From Thermoproteota archaeon (GTDB lineage Archaea; Korarchaeota; Korarchaeia; Korarchaeales; Korarchaeaceae): a stretch of 64,000 bases of DNA. The stretch is taken from assembly GCA_027492205.1 (NCBI GenBank), contig JAOZFN010000008.1, positions 30,041-94,040 of the forward strand. The letters run 5' to 3'. Position 1 is the stretch's first letter, and each line of letters begins with the position of its first letter. The translations under genes were made by a program, and so were the position numbers. Positions 16,412 through 25,654 of the stretch are shown here, in pieces. Below the pieces are notes generated by a model. It saw nothing but the letters and a program-made list of their open reading frames with translations, made no database searches and had not been told where the DNA came from.

Positions 16412-17941
16412 ATGAAGGCTCTACTGATCGTGCTGGACGGCCTATCCGTTGAGGTCGTGGAGAGGGGCCTGCGGGAGGGGAGGCTCCCAACCCTCGAGAG
16501 ACTGGGGGGGGTTGGGGCGACGGGCATACTTCGCTCCGCCGTGCCCCCGGATACCGCTGCCGCCATGGCCTCCCTGCTAACCGGGTCCGGCCCCGGGAGG
16601 CACGGGGTCTTTTCTCTCCTCATACCAGAGGCCAGGAACGGGCTGCTCAGGGTGAGGCCGGCCCAATACGCTGACATAAGGGTACCCACCCTGTTTGACT
16701 ACTCCGCCCGCACTCGAACCTCCATGGCGGCCTTCGGGATTCCCCTCCTCAGCCCGGTCCCAGAGCCCCCGGGGGGGTTCGCGGTGCCGGGCTTTGCTTC
16801 GGCCCCCGGGTCGAAGGCCCGGCCGGCCTGGGTCGACGAGTGGCTTGAGGATGCTGGCTTTGAGGACGACGTCCCAAGAAGCTTCTACGGCCTTGATCCA
16901 CACGATCAGGCTCGGATCTTGAGGGAGAGGATGAGGTTGACCGTTGACTTGTTCCTCCAGCTGGTCGAGGGGCTCAAGTCCCCCCCAAGGATCTCCATCC
17001 TCTGGCTTCCGGAGACGGACCGGGCAGGCCACACAATCTGGGATCACCGGGAACTCATGCTGAAAGTGTACGAAGAAGCGGACAGGGTGGTCTCCAGGCT
17101 GGTCGATCACTATGGTCTAGATGAGACCGTCATTGTCGTCACGGGCGATCATGGGTTCACCTCCAGACTCTCAGAGTTCTTCCCGAACTATCTCCTCCTA
17201 AGACACGGCCTCCTCAAGCTCAGGGGAAAGATCCTCCCTGCCCTGAAGAGGATCACATCTCTGCTAGCCGAGTGGCTCGTTGAGACCTCAAGGGCGGTTT
17301 GGAACCTGGCAATCGGCAAGGGGTTCATATCCGAGAGGGAGAGGGAGAGACTGGCCATAAGGCTGGCTAGCCGGCTGGTGTTGGACTACCCAGACATCGA
17401 CCTCTCCAAATCTCTGGCGTTTTCCATCTCAGACCTGGCCCCCTACGGAATGATCTACACCCCCCGGGACATCCTAAACCCACCCGTGGGGGAGGATCGT
17501 CTGAGGGAGGAGCAGGACCTCCTCTCTAGACTTAAGGAGATAGAGGGGCTCGAGCGCTTCGTGGACGAGCTGATACCAGGGAGTCGGGTATATGGGACGT
17601 CCTGTCCCGGGGCACCGGCTATACTCTTCAAGACCGCCAGGGGTTACAGCCCGGTCGGTAGGCTGTCTGCCAGCGTGCGAGGCCCCTCGAGGGCGTCATC
17701 AGGCGGAATGCACGACATTATCTCCCCCATATTCATTGCGGGGCCGGGAGTCCCTGCCGGGAGGCTCGACCGCGTCGTGGGGATAGAGGATGTCTTTCCG
17801 ACCCTGCTATCGCTCGCGGGTCTCCCGCTCTGGAGGGGGCTGCAGGGCAGGCCCGTGCTGGGTCAGGCCGAGGGGGAGGTAGACCTCGCCCGGGTGGCGG
17901 CGAGCAGGGCGATTAGGAGGAGGCTCAGGCCCAGGAGGTGA
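16412..17941 (+). CDS. Alkaline-phosphatase-superfamily phosphodiesterase/transferase
   Basis: This diverged paralog of the neighbouring minus-strand enzyme has about 509 residues. Metal and nucleophile motifs are present: LLIVLDGLSVEVVERGL, then VPPDTAAAMASLLTG with Thr as nucleophile and GPGRHGVFSL, then LPETDRAGHTIW, VVTGDHGFTSR and a final GGMHDIISPIF. All ligands appear intact. It probably hydrolyses or transfers a phospho-group on a glycan or lipid. The last 135 bp overlap the convergent giant membrane-protein gene. ATG at 16412 has GAGGAG about 11 nt upstream; TTG at 16403 is possible. Confidence 0.8.
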   Translation: MKALLIVLDGLSVEVVERGLREGRLPTLERLGGVGATGILRSAVPPDTAAAMASLLTGSGPGRHGVFSLLIPEARNGLLRVRPAQYADIRVPTLFDYSARTRTSMAAFGIPLLSPVPEPPGGFAVPGFASAPGSKARPAWVDEWLEDAGFEDDVPRSFYGLDPHDQARILRERMRLTVDLFLQLVEGLKSPPRISILWLPETDRAGHTIWDHRELMLKVYEEADRVVSRLVDHYGLDETVIVVTGDHGFTSRLSEFFPNYLLLRHGLLKLRGKILPALKRITSLLAEWLVETSRAVWNLAIGKGFISERERERLAIRLASRLVLDYPDIDLSKSLAFSISDLAPYGMIYTPRDILNPPVGEDRLREEQDLLSRLKEIEGLERFVDELIPGSRVYGTSCPGAPAILFKTARGYSPVGRLSASVRGPSRASSGGMHDIISPIFIAGPGVPAGRLDRVVGIEDVFPTLLSLAGLPLWRGLQGRPVLGQAEGEVDLARVAASRAIRRRLRPRR

Positions 17942-20900
17942 CCAGTGTGACGCAAGGCGCCTAAAAATGGCGAGGTGCACGAGGAAGGCCAGCAGCCCAC
18001 CAGCAACCTCCGGGGCCCCAGGCTTCGGCTCCTCCCGGCTGGTCAATGGCGGGTCTAACCGGATGAGGCTGCCCGGAGTGGGCCTCACCTTCCTTAGAAT
18101 CAGGTACCTGTCGACGACCTCAGGGACTATCTCTACCCCGCCCTCCACGATGACCCTCCTCTTCACGAGGAGGGAGGCTGTGTACGAGAGGAACTCCAGC
18201 CTCCTGGGTTCCTCAAAGACTGTTCTACCCTCCGTCATAACCTCCGGAGTTCTGACGGCCATTAGACCCTCCCCCTCGATGCGTATCACAGTATCTCCCA
18301 AAGAGAACTCGAGCGTCCTCCCCTCAGGGCTCACCACCCAGATTCGAAGGTTCTTGGCGCTCGCCGAGAGTTCACTGGCCTGAATACAGACGTAGAGCCC
18401 AGATCCACACGATCGACCGGTCTCCCCGCCCAGGCTCAGGTTCAACACGCTGAGGGTCAGTCTGTCGGCCGCGAGCCCCGCGGCGGAACCCGGCGCCACG
18501 GTGAGCCGAATGTCCGCCGCCCTGAGGAAGACCTTCCCGACCGGGAGTAGGACTGCCGAACTCGCCGTCAGAGTGGCCGAGTCTGCTCTCAACTCTCCTA
18601 AGTAGCTCAGGGTTCGGACGTTTCGCTCGACCTCTCTCTGCGAAGGCTCTGTTGGCGAAATCGAGAGAAGCAACCCAAGTATTCCCTCGTCCCAGGACCC
18701 CTTGGAGTCCGCTGCGGGGGAGAGCAGCGGCTCCACATTCATCAGGTAAATCCTCCCTCCCCCCACGTCCATGGCCACCACCAGGGGGACCTCCCCCCCG
18801 GTGCCGACGTAGGTCGCCAGTAGCTCCACCCCCTCCCCGGGCCGAGAGCGTGGGACCTCAACGGGCGCAGGCAGGGGGACCTCCTCACCGTCAACGCAGA
18901 CGCTCGTCGCCCTGATCGTGCCTTGAATGGGTTCCAGCATCCGTTCTGAGAAGAACCCTCGTCCGCCCGATCTATAGACCACCACCCTCCCCCCCGACCT
19001 TGCGAAGCTCATCGCCAGGGAAGGGATGGCCCTTTCCCACCCTCCCTCCCCCTCCCCGGTCGCTGGATCAAACGTCAGAATGAGGGTGTGTGACCTCAGA
19101 ATGACACCTAGATCGGGAAACAGGGCGGTCGTCAGCCCCCTCGTGAATCTGGCCAGCAGTCCGAGGAGCCTCAGGGACTCCGGTGAGAGCCCGTCCAAAG
19201 GGACCAACGCAACGACCTCCCCGTCTCCCGACACGGGCGAGTACCTGCTCAGGTTGTAGAGCAGGGCGTTCTCGCTCTCGTAGGCCGGCCTCATGTTCCT
19301 CAGCATGCCCTCCACGTAGGTCCCGCCCATCGGCCCAAGGTCCCTCCTCTTGTCGACGTACAGGTAGGGGTGGGTGTAGGGCGGGGGCCAGTACATCGCG
19401 GCCAGGGTCGCCTCCGGGGTGTAGGCCCTCAGGGTGTCCAGGCTGAAGGATAAGGGCAACACGGACGCGGGGGGGTCGGCGAGCATCAAATCTCTCAGCG
19501 ATCTGTATGTTACCGTGAGGGGATAGGAGAGGGGGTCCCGGTCGAAGATCAGCCTGAGGTCCCTGAGGACCTCTATCTCGGCCTCGCTCGGGGCGCTCGA
19601 TTTGGCCAGCTTCCTCAGACCCGCGGTTCCGGCAAAGGCGGGGACAGCCTCCAGCACAAGCGTTGAGACCATAAGGGCGGCCAGGACAGCCCTCAACCTA
19701 CCTCGACGGCCCCCTTCACCCCCCCCGGGGGGTCCGGTCAGGAGCAGCTCTAGTCCGCCTGCCCACGCAAGTACCGCCAGCAGCTTGATGAGGGGGATCA
19801 GCCTCCACTCCCAGAACCTCGTGAAGAAGAACATTACATTTACAAGAGATACGAGTCTGCCCAGGAGAATGACCCCGACGAGCAGGCCAAGTATCAGCTT
19901 GGAGCGGTCATCCCCCCACTCCAGGTGGGCGCTGACGGCCAAGGGGAGGGCCGCGCCAACCAAACCCAGCAAGACGGGGTACTGATACCAGGGAACCACT
20001 CCAAGCTTGTTTGCCCATCCAGCCCCCTCCCCCGCGGTTGCCCAGAGTATCAGCCCGGAGACCTCGAGACCGAACAGGGCGGAGAGCAGCAGGACTGCCC
20101 TCTTGCCGCTGGTCACCCCCCTGATGATCGGGGCCCCTAGACCGGGTAGCGCGTAAGAAAGGGACAGTATACCCAGCATGGCTCCCAAAACGATTATTTC
20201 CTGCCAGCTTACCGTGTAGAACGGGAGAGCGGTATCCAACAGGATCTGCGCGACCGCCGACATCACTAGACCTGCGGTTATACCGAGCAGGGTTGGCCTG
20301 AGGTCTCTCCCCTTCTGGGAGAGGAGGGAATAGGCGGCCAAGGGTCCCGCGACCGCCACAGCCTCCCCCACGTGGGTGAGGTAGAGACCCGCGACCGCGG
20401 CCGCAATCATGGGGGTGAGGGCGCGCCTCAACCTTCTTCCGGAGAGGAGAAGCCAGATGAGAAAACAGAACAGCATTAGCCCCATGTACCTAGAGTCGTA
20501 GACCACCCCAAGCTGGTATACGTTGAAAGGAGTGGCCCTAAACACTGACACGAAGAAATCCTCTCCCCTGAACGCCACCCTCACCCACTCAAGACCGTCG
20601 GTGAGGAGCGAGACGTCTAGGAGGGCCGCGGTGAGCAGCGCCACCCTCTCCGACCGGAGCAGGGATCTTGCGGTGGAGTACAATGTAATGGGGGCTAGCG
20701 CGCTGACCGCAGAGAGGGAGAGCTTGACAATCTCGTCTCTTCCACCCGAGAACGCAATGAGGGCTCCCAGGTGGGCCCTGAGGAACGGGGGATACGTGGT
20801 CAGGAAGGGGAGTGGATTCCCGTAGATCTGGGGAGACCGCCAAAGAATCACGGAAGCCACGTAGTGCCTTGTCATATCGAGGGAGGGGAGATAGGCAAGT

Positions 20901-21349
20901 TTCGGGTAGAGCCAGAGCGTCAAAGCGATGTGATAGGCGGAGAGGGCCACCAGTCCCGCGACCTCCTCAGGGCCCAGGTTGGAGTTGGGCTGGGGCCGCG
21001 ATCTCGCTCGGCGGGAGGCGAACTTCACAATTCCAACGATACCCAGAGCCAGTTCACCCACCAGTAGGGTAACCCTTCTCGACCCCGGACTCAGCGGGAG
21101 GGTCGTGAGGGTGGCCCAGCCCATAATCAGGTAGCTAACCACGTACGATGCGGAGACGATCTCTGGGGGAGTCAACGAAGTTGTAAGGCCGATCAGGTCC
21201 AGCAAAACGAGTCCCGGCAGCAGCCAGAGTAGCGGCGCCGAGACCAGAACCCCCACGTCTCCTAGGCCGTCGGCCCCCGCCAGCAAGAGCGACGTGGCGG
21301 CGACCAAGGCGAGGCTTCCCACCGCCCCCGCTCGTCTCAAGACAGTCAC
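17807..21349 (-). CDS. Giant GT-C-like membrane protein with extracytoplasmic domain
   Basis: The 1,180-residue protein has about 13 membrane helices in the first 500 residues, a long soluble part (about 540-1130) and a last helix near 1135-1155. The membrane part contains LPSLDMTRHYVASVILW, TYPPFLRAHLGAL and FFTRFWEWRLIPLIKLLAVL. An acidic residue in an early loop and a WEW motif recall GT-C polyprenyl-phosphate-dependent glycosyltransferases, but no family signature is decisive. It is a paralog of the upstream 1,403-residue gene, 8 nt away on the same strand, so the two form an operon. A 232-bp tract inside is identical in both. Confidence 0.6.
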   Translation of the reverse strand: MTVLRRAGAVGSLALVAATSLLLAGADGLGDVGVLVSAPLLWLLPGLVLLDLIGLTTSLTPPEIVSASYVVSYLIMGWATLTTLPLSPGSRRVTLLVGELALGIVGIVKFASRRARSRPQPNSNLGPEEVAGLVALSAYHIALTLWLYPKLAYLPSLDMTRHYVASVILWRSPQIYGNPLPFLTTYPPFLRAHLGALIAFSGGRDEIVKLSLSAVSALAPITLYSTARSLLRSERVALLTAALLDVSLLTDGLEWVRVAFRGEDFFVSVFRATPFNVYQLGVVYDSRYMGLMLFCFLIWLLLSGRRLRRALTPMIAAAVAGLYLTHVGEAVAVAGPLAAYSLLSQKGRDLRPTLLGITAGLVMSAVAQILLDTALPFYTVSWQEIIVLGAMLGILSLSYALPGLGAPIIRGVTSGKRAVLLLSALFGLEVSGLILWATAGEGAGWANKLGVVPWYQYPVLLGLVGAALPLAVSAHLEWGDDRSKLILGLLVGVILLGRLVSLVNVMFFFTRFWEWRLIPLIKLLAVLAWAGGLELLLTGPPGGGEGGRRGRLRAVLAALMVSTLVLEAVPAFAGTAGLRKLAKSSAPSEAEIEVLRDLRLIFDRDPLSYPLTVTYRSLRDLMLADPPASVLPLSFSLDTLRAYTPEATLAAMYWPPPYTHPYLYVDKRRDLGPMGGTYVEGMLRNMRPAYESENALLYNLSRYSPVSGDGEVVALVPLDGLSPESLRLLGLLARFTRGLTTALFPDLGVILRSHTLILTFDPATGEGEGGWERAIPSLAMSFARSGGRVVVYRSGGRGFFSERMLEPIQGTIRATSVCVDGEEVPLPAPVEVPRSRPGEGVELLATYVGTGGEVPLVVAMDVGGGRIYLMNVEPLLSPAADSKGSWDEGILGLLLSISPTEPSQREVERNVRTLSYLGELRADSATLTASSAVLLPVGKVFLRAADIRLTVAPGSAAGLAADRLTLSVLNLSLGGETGRSCGSGLYVCIQASELSASAKNLRIWVVSPEGRTLEFSLGDTVIRIEGEGLMAVRTPEVMTEGRTVFEEPRRLEFLSYTASLLVKRRVIVEGGVEIVPEVVDRYLILRKVRPTPGSLIRLDPPLTSREEPKPGAPEVAGGLLAFLVHLAIFRRLASHWSPPGPEPPPNRPARRHPGEVYLPLGLTQHGPALQPPPERETRER
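19213..19444. repeat. 232-bp perfect direct repeat, copy 1
   Basis: Base-for-base identical to 23367-23598, in the same orientation and frame within the shorter giant membrane-protein gene. It encodes the segment from about YTPEATLAAMYWPP to LYNLSRYSPVSGDGEV. Identity stops abruptly at both ends, after which the paralogs are clearly diverged. Confidence 0.97.
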
Positions 21350-21357
21350 CTCACGTT

Positions 21358-24300
21358 CTATAGCGTCGTTTGGTCTTCGTTCAGCTCAGACCGATGACTT
21401 CCCCCGCCGTTCAGAACCCTCAGTGCGAGCACCGCGATCAGAATTGGTGGGGTAATGGTCAGGGCCGCCAGAAGCGTGGAGGTCCGGATTAGGCCGGTGG
21501 GCCCCTCCAGGGGGGGGTCTAAAAACCATTCACCGGAGAAGCTCACCTCCGAGATTAAGAGATAGTTTCTGTCCACCAGCCCTATCGCCAGGCTGGCCTC
21601 CCCCTCCAGGATCACCCGCCTGTCCTTTAGGGTCGATGCATGGTAGGGGACGAATTCCAGCCGCTGCGGTCCATAAATGGTAAGAGTCCCGTTTAGCTCA
21701 AGGGTGGGCCGCCTGAACAGGGCTGCAACGCTCCCGTTGATCGGTGTCACTTCAACCGCGTAGCTCCCGGGGGGGAGGGTGAGCAGTCTGCTCTCAGCGG
21801 CGCTGCCGTTTCTCGCGACGAGGACGTTGAGGGGGCCCCTGGACCACGCGCCCAGGACCAGGGGCGAGCTTAGGGTCACCGGATAGTACAGGCCGGATAG
21901 CACCAGCCCTGAAGGAGCTGACCATCCCTCCCAGAGGGGCCCCCTCCCGACCTCGACGGAACCCGTCCTGAGGAGGCCTTCGTCGGCGGAGAGCCCAACC
22001 TGAGAGCAGTTATCTACTGACAGGACCTCCTCGCCGTCTGCCCTGAGGTCCACGACTCTCACAGAAAGAAGGCCGGAAGATCCGCTGGAGAGGTTCTCAG
22101 GCAACCCGAAGAGGACGGCAGATTTGGCCTCGACCCTCATGTCCGCCCCGGAGAGTCCCTTGACGTAGTATCCCTCCTCCACGTTCTTGTCAACCTTCTG
22201 GACACCGAGTTCCTCCCCTATCAGCTCCATTGGAGCTAGGATTGAGTAGAGCCTGTCGAGAACATCCCTATTGACTCCTCCAATCTCTCGAACGTGCCTG
22301 AAAATTGGGAAGGCGTTTACCAGGTAGACCTCCCCCCCCTTCACGCTCAACCTGAGTATGTAAGGGGATATTGATCCCTCGGGAGTCGTGTAATTCGCCA
22401 GAACGCTGACCTCTCCGGTGGCCCTTGCCTCGCTCACCTCCACGGGGGTGGGAGGGAGGGTGCCTGAGACGAGGCCCGAGACGGACGTTGAGTTTAATAA
22501 TTTCGCCGAAATTCTCATCAAAAGTTCAGAGAAGTAATTATATCCATTCAAATTGTAGACAACTACGGACCTCCCAGACTCGGCTATGGAGAGCAGGTTC
22601 TCCCCAGTGAGATAGGGCCCCCAATCCCCCCACGCAATCCGCTGGTAGTACTCGGCCTCGAAGGTCTTGAGGACCGGGGAGTGGGCCCTCCCTCTGGCGA
22701 CGCCCACCCTCCCCGGTGGGACGGGCACCTCCCCTTGGAAGACCTCCTCTCCGTTGATCGAAAGTGAGACCACGTCGGGCCTGACCCTGACTTGCATTGT
22801 GAGTTGGCCTCCTGGCTCCCAGTCCCCGAGTTTTCGATATCTCCTCGGTATCGTGACGGCTTCGGTCCAGCTCTCACCGTTGACAATCCTCAGGGCCCCG
22901 TAGATCTCTCCGGCGGGGGTGAAGAAGAGTTCGAGGAGGCTGAAGTTCCCCCTGGACTCATAGGAGAAGATCACTCCGATGTAGCCTACGCTGTTCAGGG
23001 GTATTCCCCTGGGGAGGGAGAGATCCAGGGTCAAGTTGATGTTGTCCGTCTGCACCATGGGGGCCAGCCTGAAGGAGAGATATGCCTCCTCGGCCTCCGT
23101 TCCGGGCAGGTCTAGACCCTCCAGAGGCACCCTCTCCACCCAGGAGGGGGTCCAGTCCGAGACATCATCTCGGGGTGCGTGCAGGGTCAAGAACGTGCCG
23201 TTGTCGAACGGGGGGTCGTAGGGGACGACGATGACATCCTTCTGCAGGGCAGCCGGGTCCATGTCCAGGAATGTCGTTACTGAGTAGCCCAGGCGGGCGA
23301 AGGCAAGGAGGCAAAGAGAAGACGCGTCGTTTGGGGAGATCACCCGGTTCGACGCCACGAGAAACGCGACCTCCCCGTCTCCCGACACGGGCGAGTACCT
23401 GCTCAGGTTGTAGAGCAGGGCGTTCTCGCTCTCGTAGGCCGGCCTCATGTTCCTCAGCATGCCCTCCACGTAGGTCCCGCCCATCGGCCCAAGGTCCCTC
23501 CTCTTGTCGACGTACAGGTAGGGGTGGGTGTAGGGCGGGGGCCAGTACATCGCGGCCAGGGTCGCCTCCGGGGTGTAGGCCCTCAGGGTGTCCAGGCTCA
23601 AGGCCAGAGGCACTATCTCTAGTGGGGGAGCAGCCAGCGTCAGGCGCGTCAGCGTGTCGGTCGTGATCGCCAGGGGATATGCCTCCGGGTCCCCCTCGAA
23701 CACCTCTCTGGCGGCCGAGAGATCCGCCAGCTGAGACGCGTCTGGCGCCCTTATGTGTGCCAGCCTGACCAGGCCCGAGCTCCCTACAAGCGTGGGTCCC
23801 CCTTCATACAGCACGATGGAAGCGATCGCGATGACCGTCAATGACCTCCTGAGGATTGCGCGTCTCTGGGAGGGCCCCCCAGCCGCCACAGCCTCCCCTA
23901 CACGCGTCAGCGTCAGGCCGGCAAGTAATGAGAGGGGGAGCTTTGCCAACCTAACTAGCCTCCACTCCCAGTACCTGATTAGCCCGTACCTGGCAGAGAT
24001 CTCGGATATCGAGCTACCGGCGATCAAGCAGAGGCCAGCGAAGGTTACCAGGGTCAGCAGACCTCTCATCTCGTCGTCATCCGTGGAGCCCAGCAGCTTG
24101 AGGGAGAAGATGCTCAGTATGCCGGAGAGCCCGAACGTGGCAGCGTAGCCGTACCATGGAACCGACCCCTTCGCAATCCTTATGCCGCCCCACCATCCGG
24201 AGACGTCAATCCATACGACGAGCCCGAGAAAGTAGACGTACAGCGCCGCCGCCAGCGCGGCGCGGGCGGGCCAGTCCCCCCCGATGATTGTGCGTCTCAG

Positions 24301-25569
24301 CCTACCTGCCCAGCCGGGTCTCCCCAGTCCAACCCCAGTTCTCAACATGAACTCCGACGAAACCAGGAAGAGCGCGGGCAGGAGGCACGCCGCCATCTCC
24401 TGAGCACCGATCGAGTACACTGGCAGAATCCTGTCCAGCGCAATGAAGGCAGCTCCCGCCGACGCCAGGGCGGCCGCAGACCCAAGGGTCACGGGTCGCC
24501 CGTGCCATCTCCTCCCCGATAGGTTTAACGCTGCCACCGCAACCGACAGGAGAGCGCCCTCCACCACGTGAGTGAGCTGGTTGGCGAGGACGAGGAGGAA
24601 TATGATCAGCGCACCCCGACCCGCGGAAAGGTCACGTCTCCTGGGGAGGCTGAAGATGACCCAGAGAGCGGCGAGGGTTAGGAGAATGGCGGCGAACTTA
24701 GCGTCGTAGACAAGGCCGGGCAGGTAGGCACCCCCCGATAGCAGCTCGAACGGAAGCTTCGAGAGCCCACCGGCCACCAGCCTCCTAAGCCAGGGGAACC
24801 CTGTTGAGTAGATGGACAGATCTCCAAGGGCGGCGGCAGCTGCGGGGAACCTCCGCCATCTCCGGCCAGCAAGAGCCCCTGCCGTTGCGTAGAAGGCCAG
24901 GGGGAGCACCCAGCTCACCGAGGAAGTGGCTGACATAACGACGGCGTCAGGCGTCCGCGAAAGGTATATGAACGCTCCCAAGTGCGCCCTGAGGAACGGG
25001 GGGTAAGAAAAGAATATCTCCACTGGCTTCCCGTAAAGGAGAGGGGTTCTCCAGAGTATGATGGCCCCCGCGTAGTGCCTCACCATGTCGGTGTCCGGGA
25101 GGTACGCTATCTCTGGATACCCCACAACCGTGAAGGCCGCGCGTGTTCCGATCAGCGCCAGCAAGACGATCCAGTCGTTCGGGTGATAGAGGCCCAACCC
25201 TGGAGAGACCGCTTCGACCCTCCTTGAGATCGCCAGGCCAGCTACCCCCTCGGCCGCTGTGGACAACGTCAGGGCGACCGCCTTGGATCGAACGTCGAGC
25301 GTCAGCGTGGCGAGGGAGAGCAACCCCACGAGAGAGTAGCTGAGGGGAACTGAGATCGCAAGCTGCTCCAGAAGGCTCATTCCCTTCGACGCTCCAATGA
25401 TCCTCAAAAGCACGAGCCCTGGGAGCAGCCAGCAGAGAAGGTAGGAGAGTCCGAGCCGGGCGAGTCCCAGGGGAATTCCGGCAGCTTCATCGATAAACAG
25501 GAGGAGCGATACGAGAACTAGGGCGAGTTCTGGAGACTTTTTCCCCAGGTCCGAGGGAGGATCCCCCAT
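21358..25569 (-). CDS. Giant GT-C-like membrane protein, longer paralog
   Basis: This 1,403-residue protein has the same plan as its downstream neighbour: about 13 helices up to residue 540, a large extracytoplasmic region with many N-glycosylation sequons, and a final helix near 1370. Matching motifs are YLPDTDMVRHYAGAIILW, SYPPFLRAHLGAF and RYWEWRLVRLAKLPLSLL. It is about 220 residues longer because of an extra beta-rich block (about 795-985) with VSLSINGEEVFQGEVPVPPG, resembling a LamG/concanavalin-like carbohydrate-binding fold. A glycosyltransferase or oligosaccharide ligase role is plausible from context but unproven. Confidence 0.6.
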   Translation of the reverse strand: MGDPPSDLGKKSPELALVLVSLLLFIDEAAGIPLGLARLGLSYLLCWLLPGLVLLRIIGASKGMSLLEQLAISVPLSYSLVGLLSLATLTLDVRSKAVALTLSTAAEGVAGLAISRRVEAVSPGLGLYHPNDWIVLLALIGTRAAFTVVGYPEIAYLPDTDMVRHYAGAIILWRTPLLYGKPVEIFFSYPPFLRAHLGAFIYLSRTPDAVVMSATSSVSWVLPLAFYATAGALAGRRWRRFPAAAAALGDLSIYSTGFPWLRRLVAGGLSKLPFELLSGGAYLPGLVYDAKFAAILLTLAALWVIFSLPRRRDLSAGRGALIIFLLVLANQLTHVVEGALLSVAVAALNLSGRRWHGRPVTLGSAAALASAGAAFIALDRILPVYSIGAQEMAACLLPALFLVSSEFMLRTGVGLGRPGWAGRLRRTIIGGDWPARAALAAALYVYFLGLVVWIDVSGWWGGIRIAKGSVPWYGYAATFGLSGILSIFSLKLLGSTDDDEMRGLLTLVTFAGLCLIAGSSISEISARYGLIRYWEWRLVRLAKLPLSLLAGLTLTRVGEAVAAGGPSQRRAILRRSLTVIAIASIVLYEGGPTLVGSSGLVRLAHIRAPDASQLADLSAAREVFEGDPEAYPLAITTDTLTRLTLAAPPLEIVPLALSLDTLRAYTPEATLAAMYWPPPYTHPYLYVDKRRDLGPMGGTYVEGMLRNMRPAYESENALLYNLSRYSPVSGDGEVAFLVASNRVISPNDASSLCLLAFARLGYSVTTFLDMDPAALQKDVIVVPYDPPFDNGTFLTLHAPRDDVSDWTPSWVERVPLEGLDLPGTEAEEAYLSFRLAPMVQTDNINLTLDLSLPRGIPLNSVGYIGVIFSYESRGNFSLLELFFTPAGEIYGALRIVNGESWTEAVTIPRRYRKLGDWEPGGQLTMQVRVRPDVVSLSINGEEVFQGEVPVPPGRVGVARGRAHSPVLKTFEAEYYQRIAWGDWGPYLTGENLLSIAESGRSVVVYNLNGYNYFSELLMRISAKLLNSTSVSGLVSGTLPPTPVEVSEARATGEVSVLANYTTPEGSISPYILRLSVKGGEVYLVNAFPIFRHVREIGGVNRDVLDRLYSILAPMELIGEELGVQKVDKNVEEGYYVKGLSGADMRVEAKSAVLFGLPENLSSGSSGLLSVRVVDLRADGEEVLSVDNCSQVGLSADEGLLRTGSVEVGRGPLWEGWSAPSGLVLSGLYYPVTLSSPLVLGAWSRGPLNVLVARNGSAAESRLLTLPPGSYAVEVTPINGSVAALFRRPTLELNGTLTIYGPQRLEFVPYHASTLKDRRVILEGEASLAIGLVDRNYLLISEVSFSGEWFLDPPLEGPTGLIRTSTLLAALTITPPILIAVLALRVLNGGGSHRSELNEDQTTL
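23367..23598. repeat. 232-bp perfect direct repeat, copy 2
   Basis: Partner of 19213-19444 in the longer paralog, 4,154 bp away and in direct orientation. The equal length and lack of any mismatch indicate recent gene conversion rather than slow conservation. Confidence 0.97.
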
Positions 25570-25599
25570 CTACGCTCGGCGATCGGGTCACTGAGAATG

Positions 25600-25610
25600 T
25601 AATAAATAGA
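25600..25610. promoter_or_regulatory. AT-rich box shared by divergent glycan genes
   Basis: TAATAAATAGA is TATA-like on both strands. It lies about 36 nt before the ATG of the giant membrane gene (25569, minus) and about 50 nt before the GT2 gene (25655, plus), which has an SD site GGAGGTG at 25641-25647. One box may serve both. Confidence 0.4.
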
Positions 25611-25654
25611 GTGCGCCGAATCCCAGAGATCACCCGAATCGGAGGTGTAAATGG

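Noticed and set aside
25651..25653. ATG at 25651 as GT2 start
   Set aside because: It is out of frame with the glycosyltransferase; ATG 25655 is in frame and at proper distance from the SD site.
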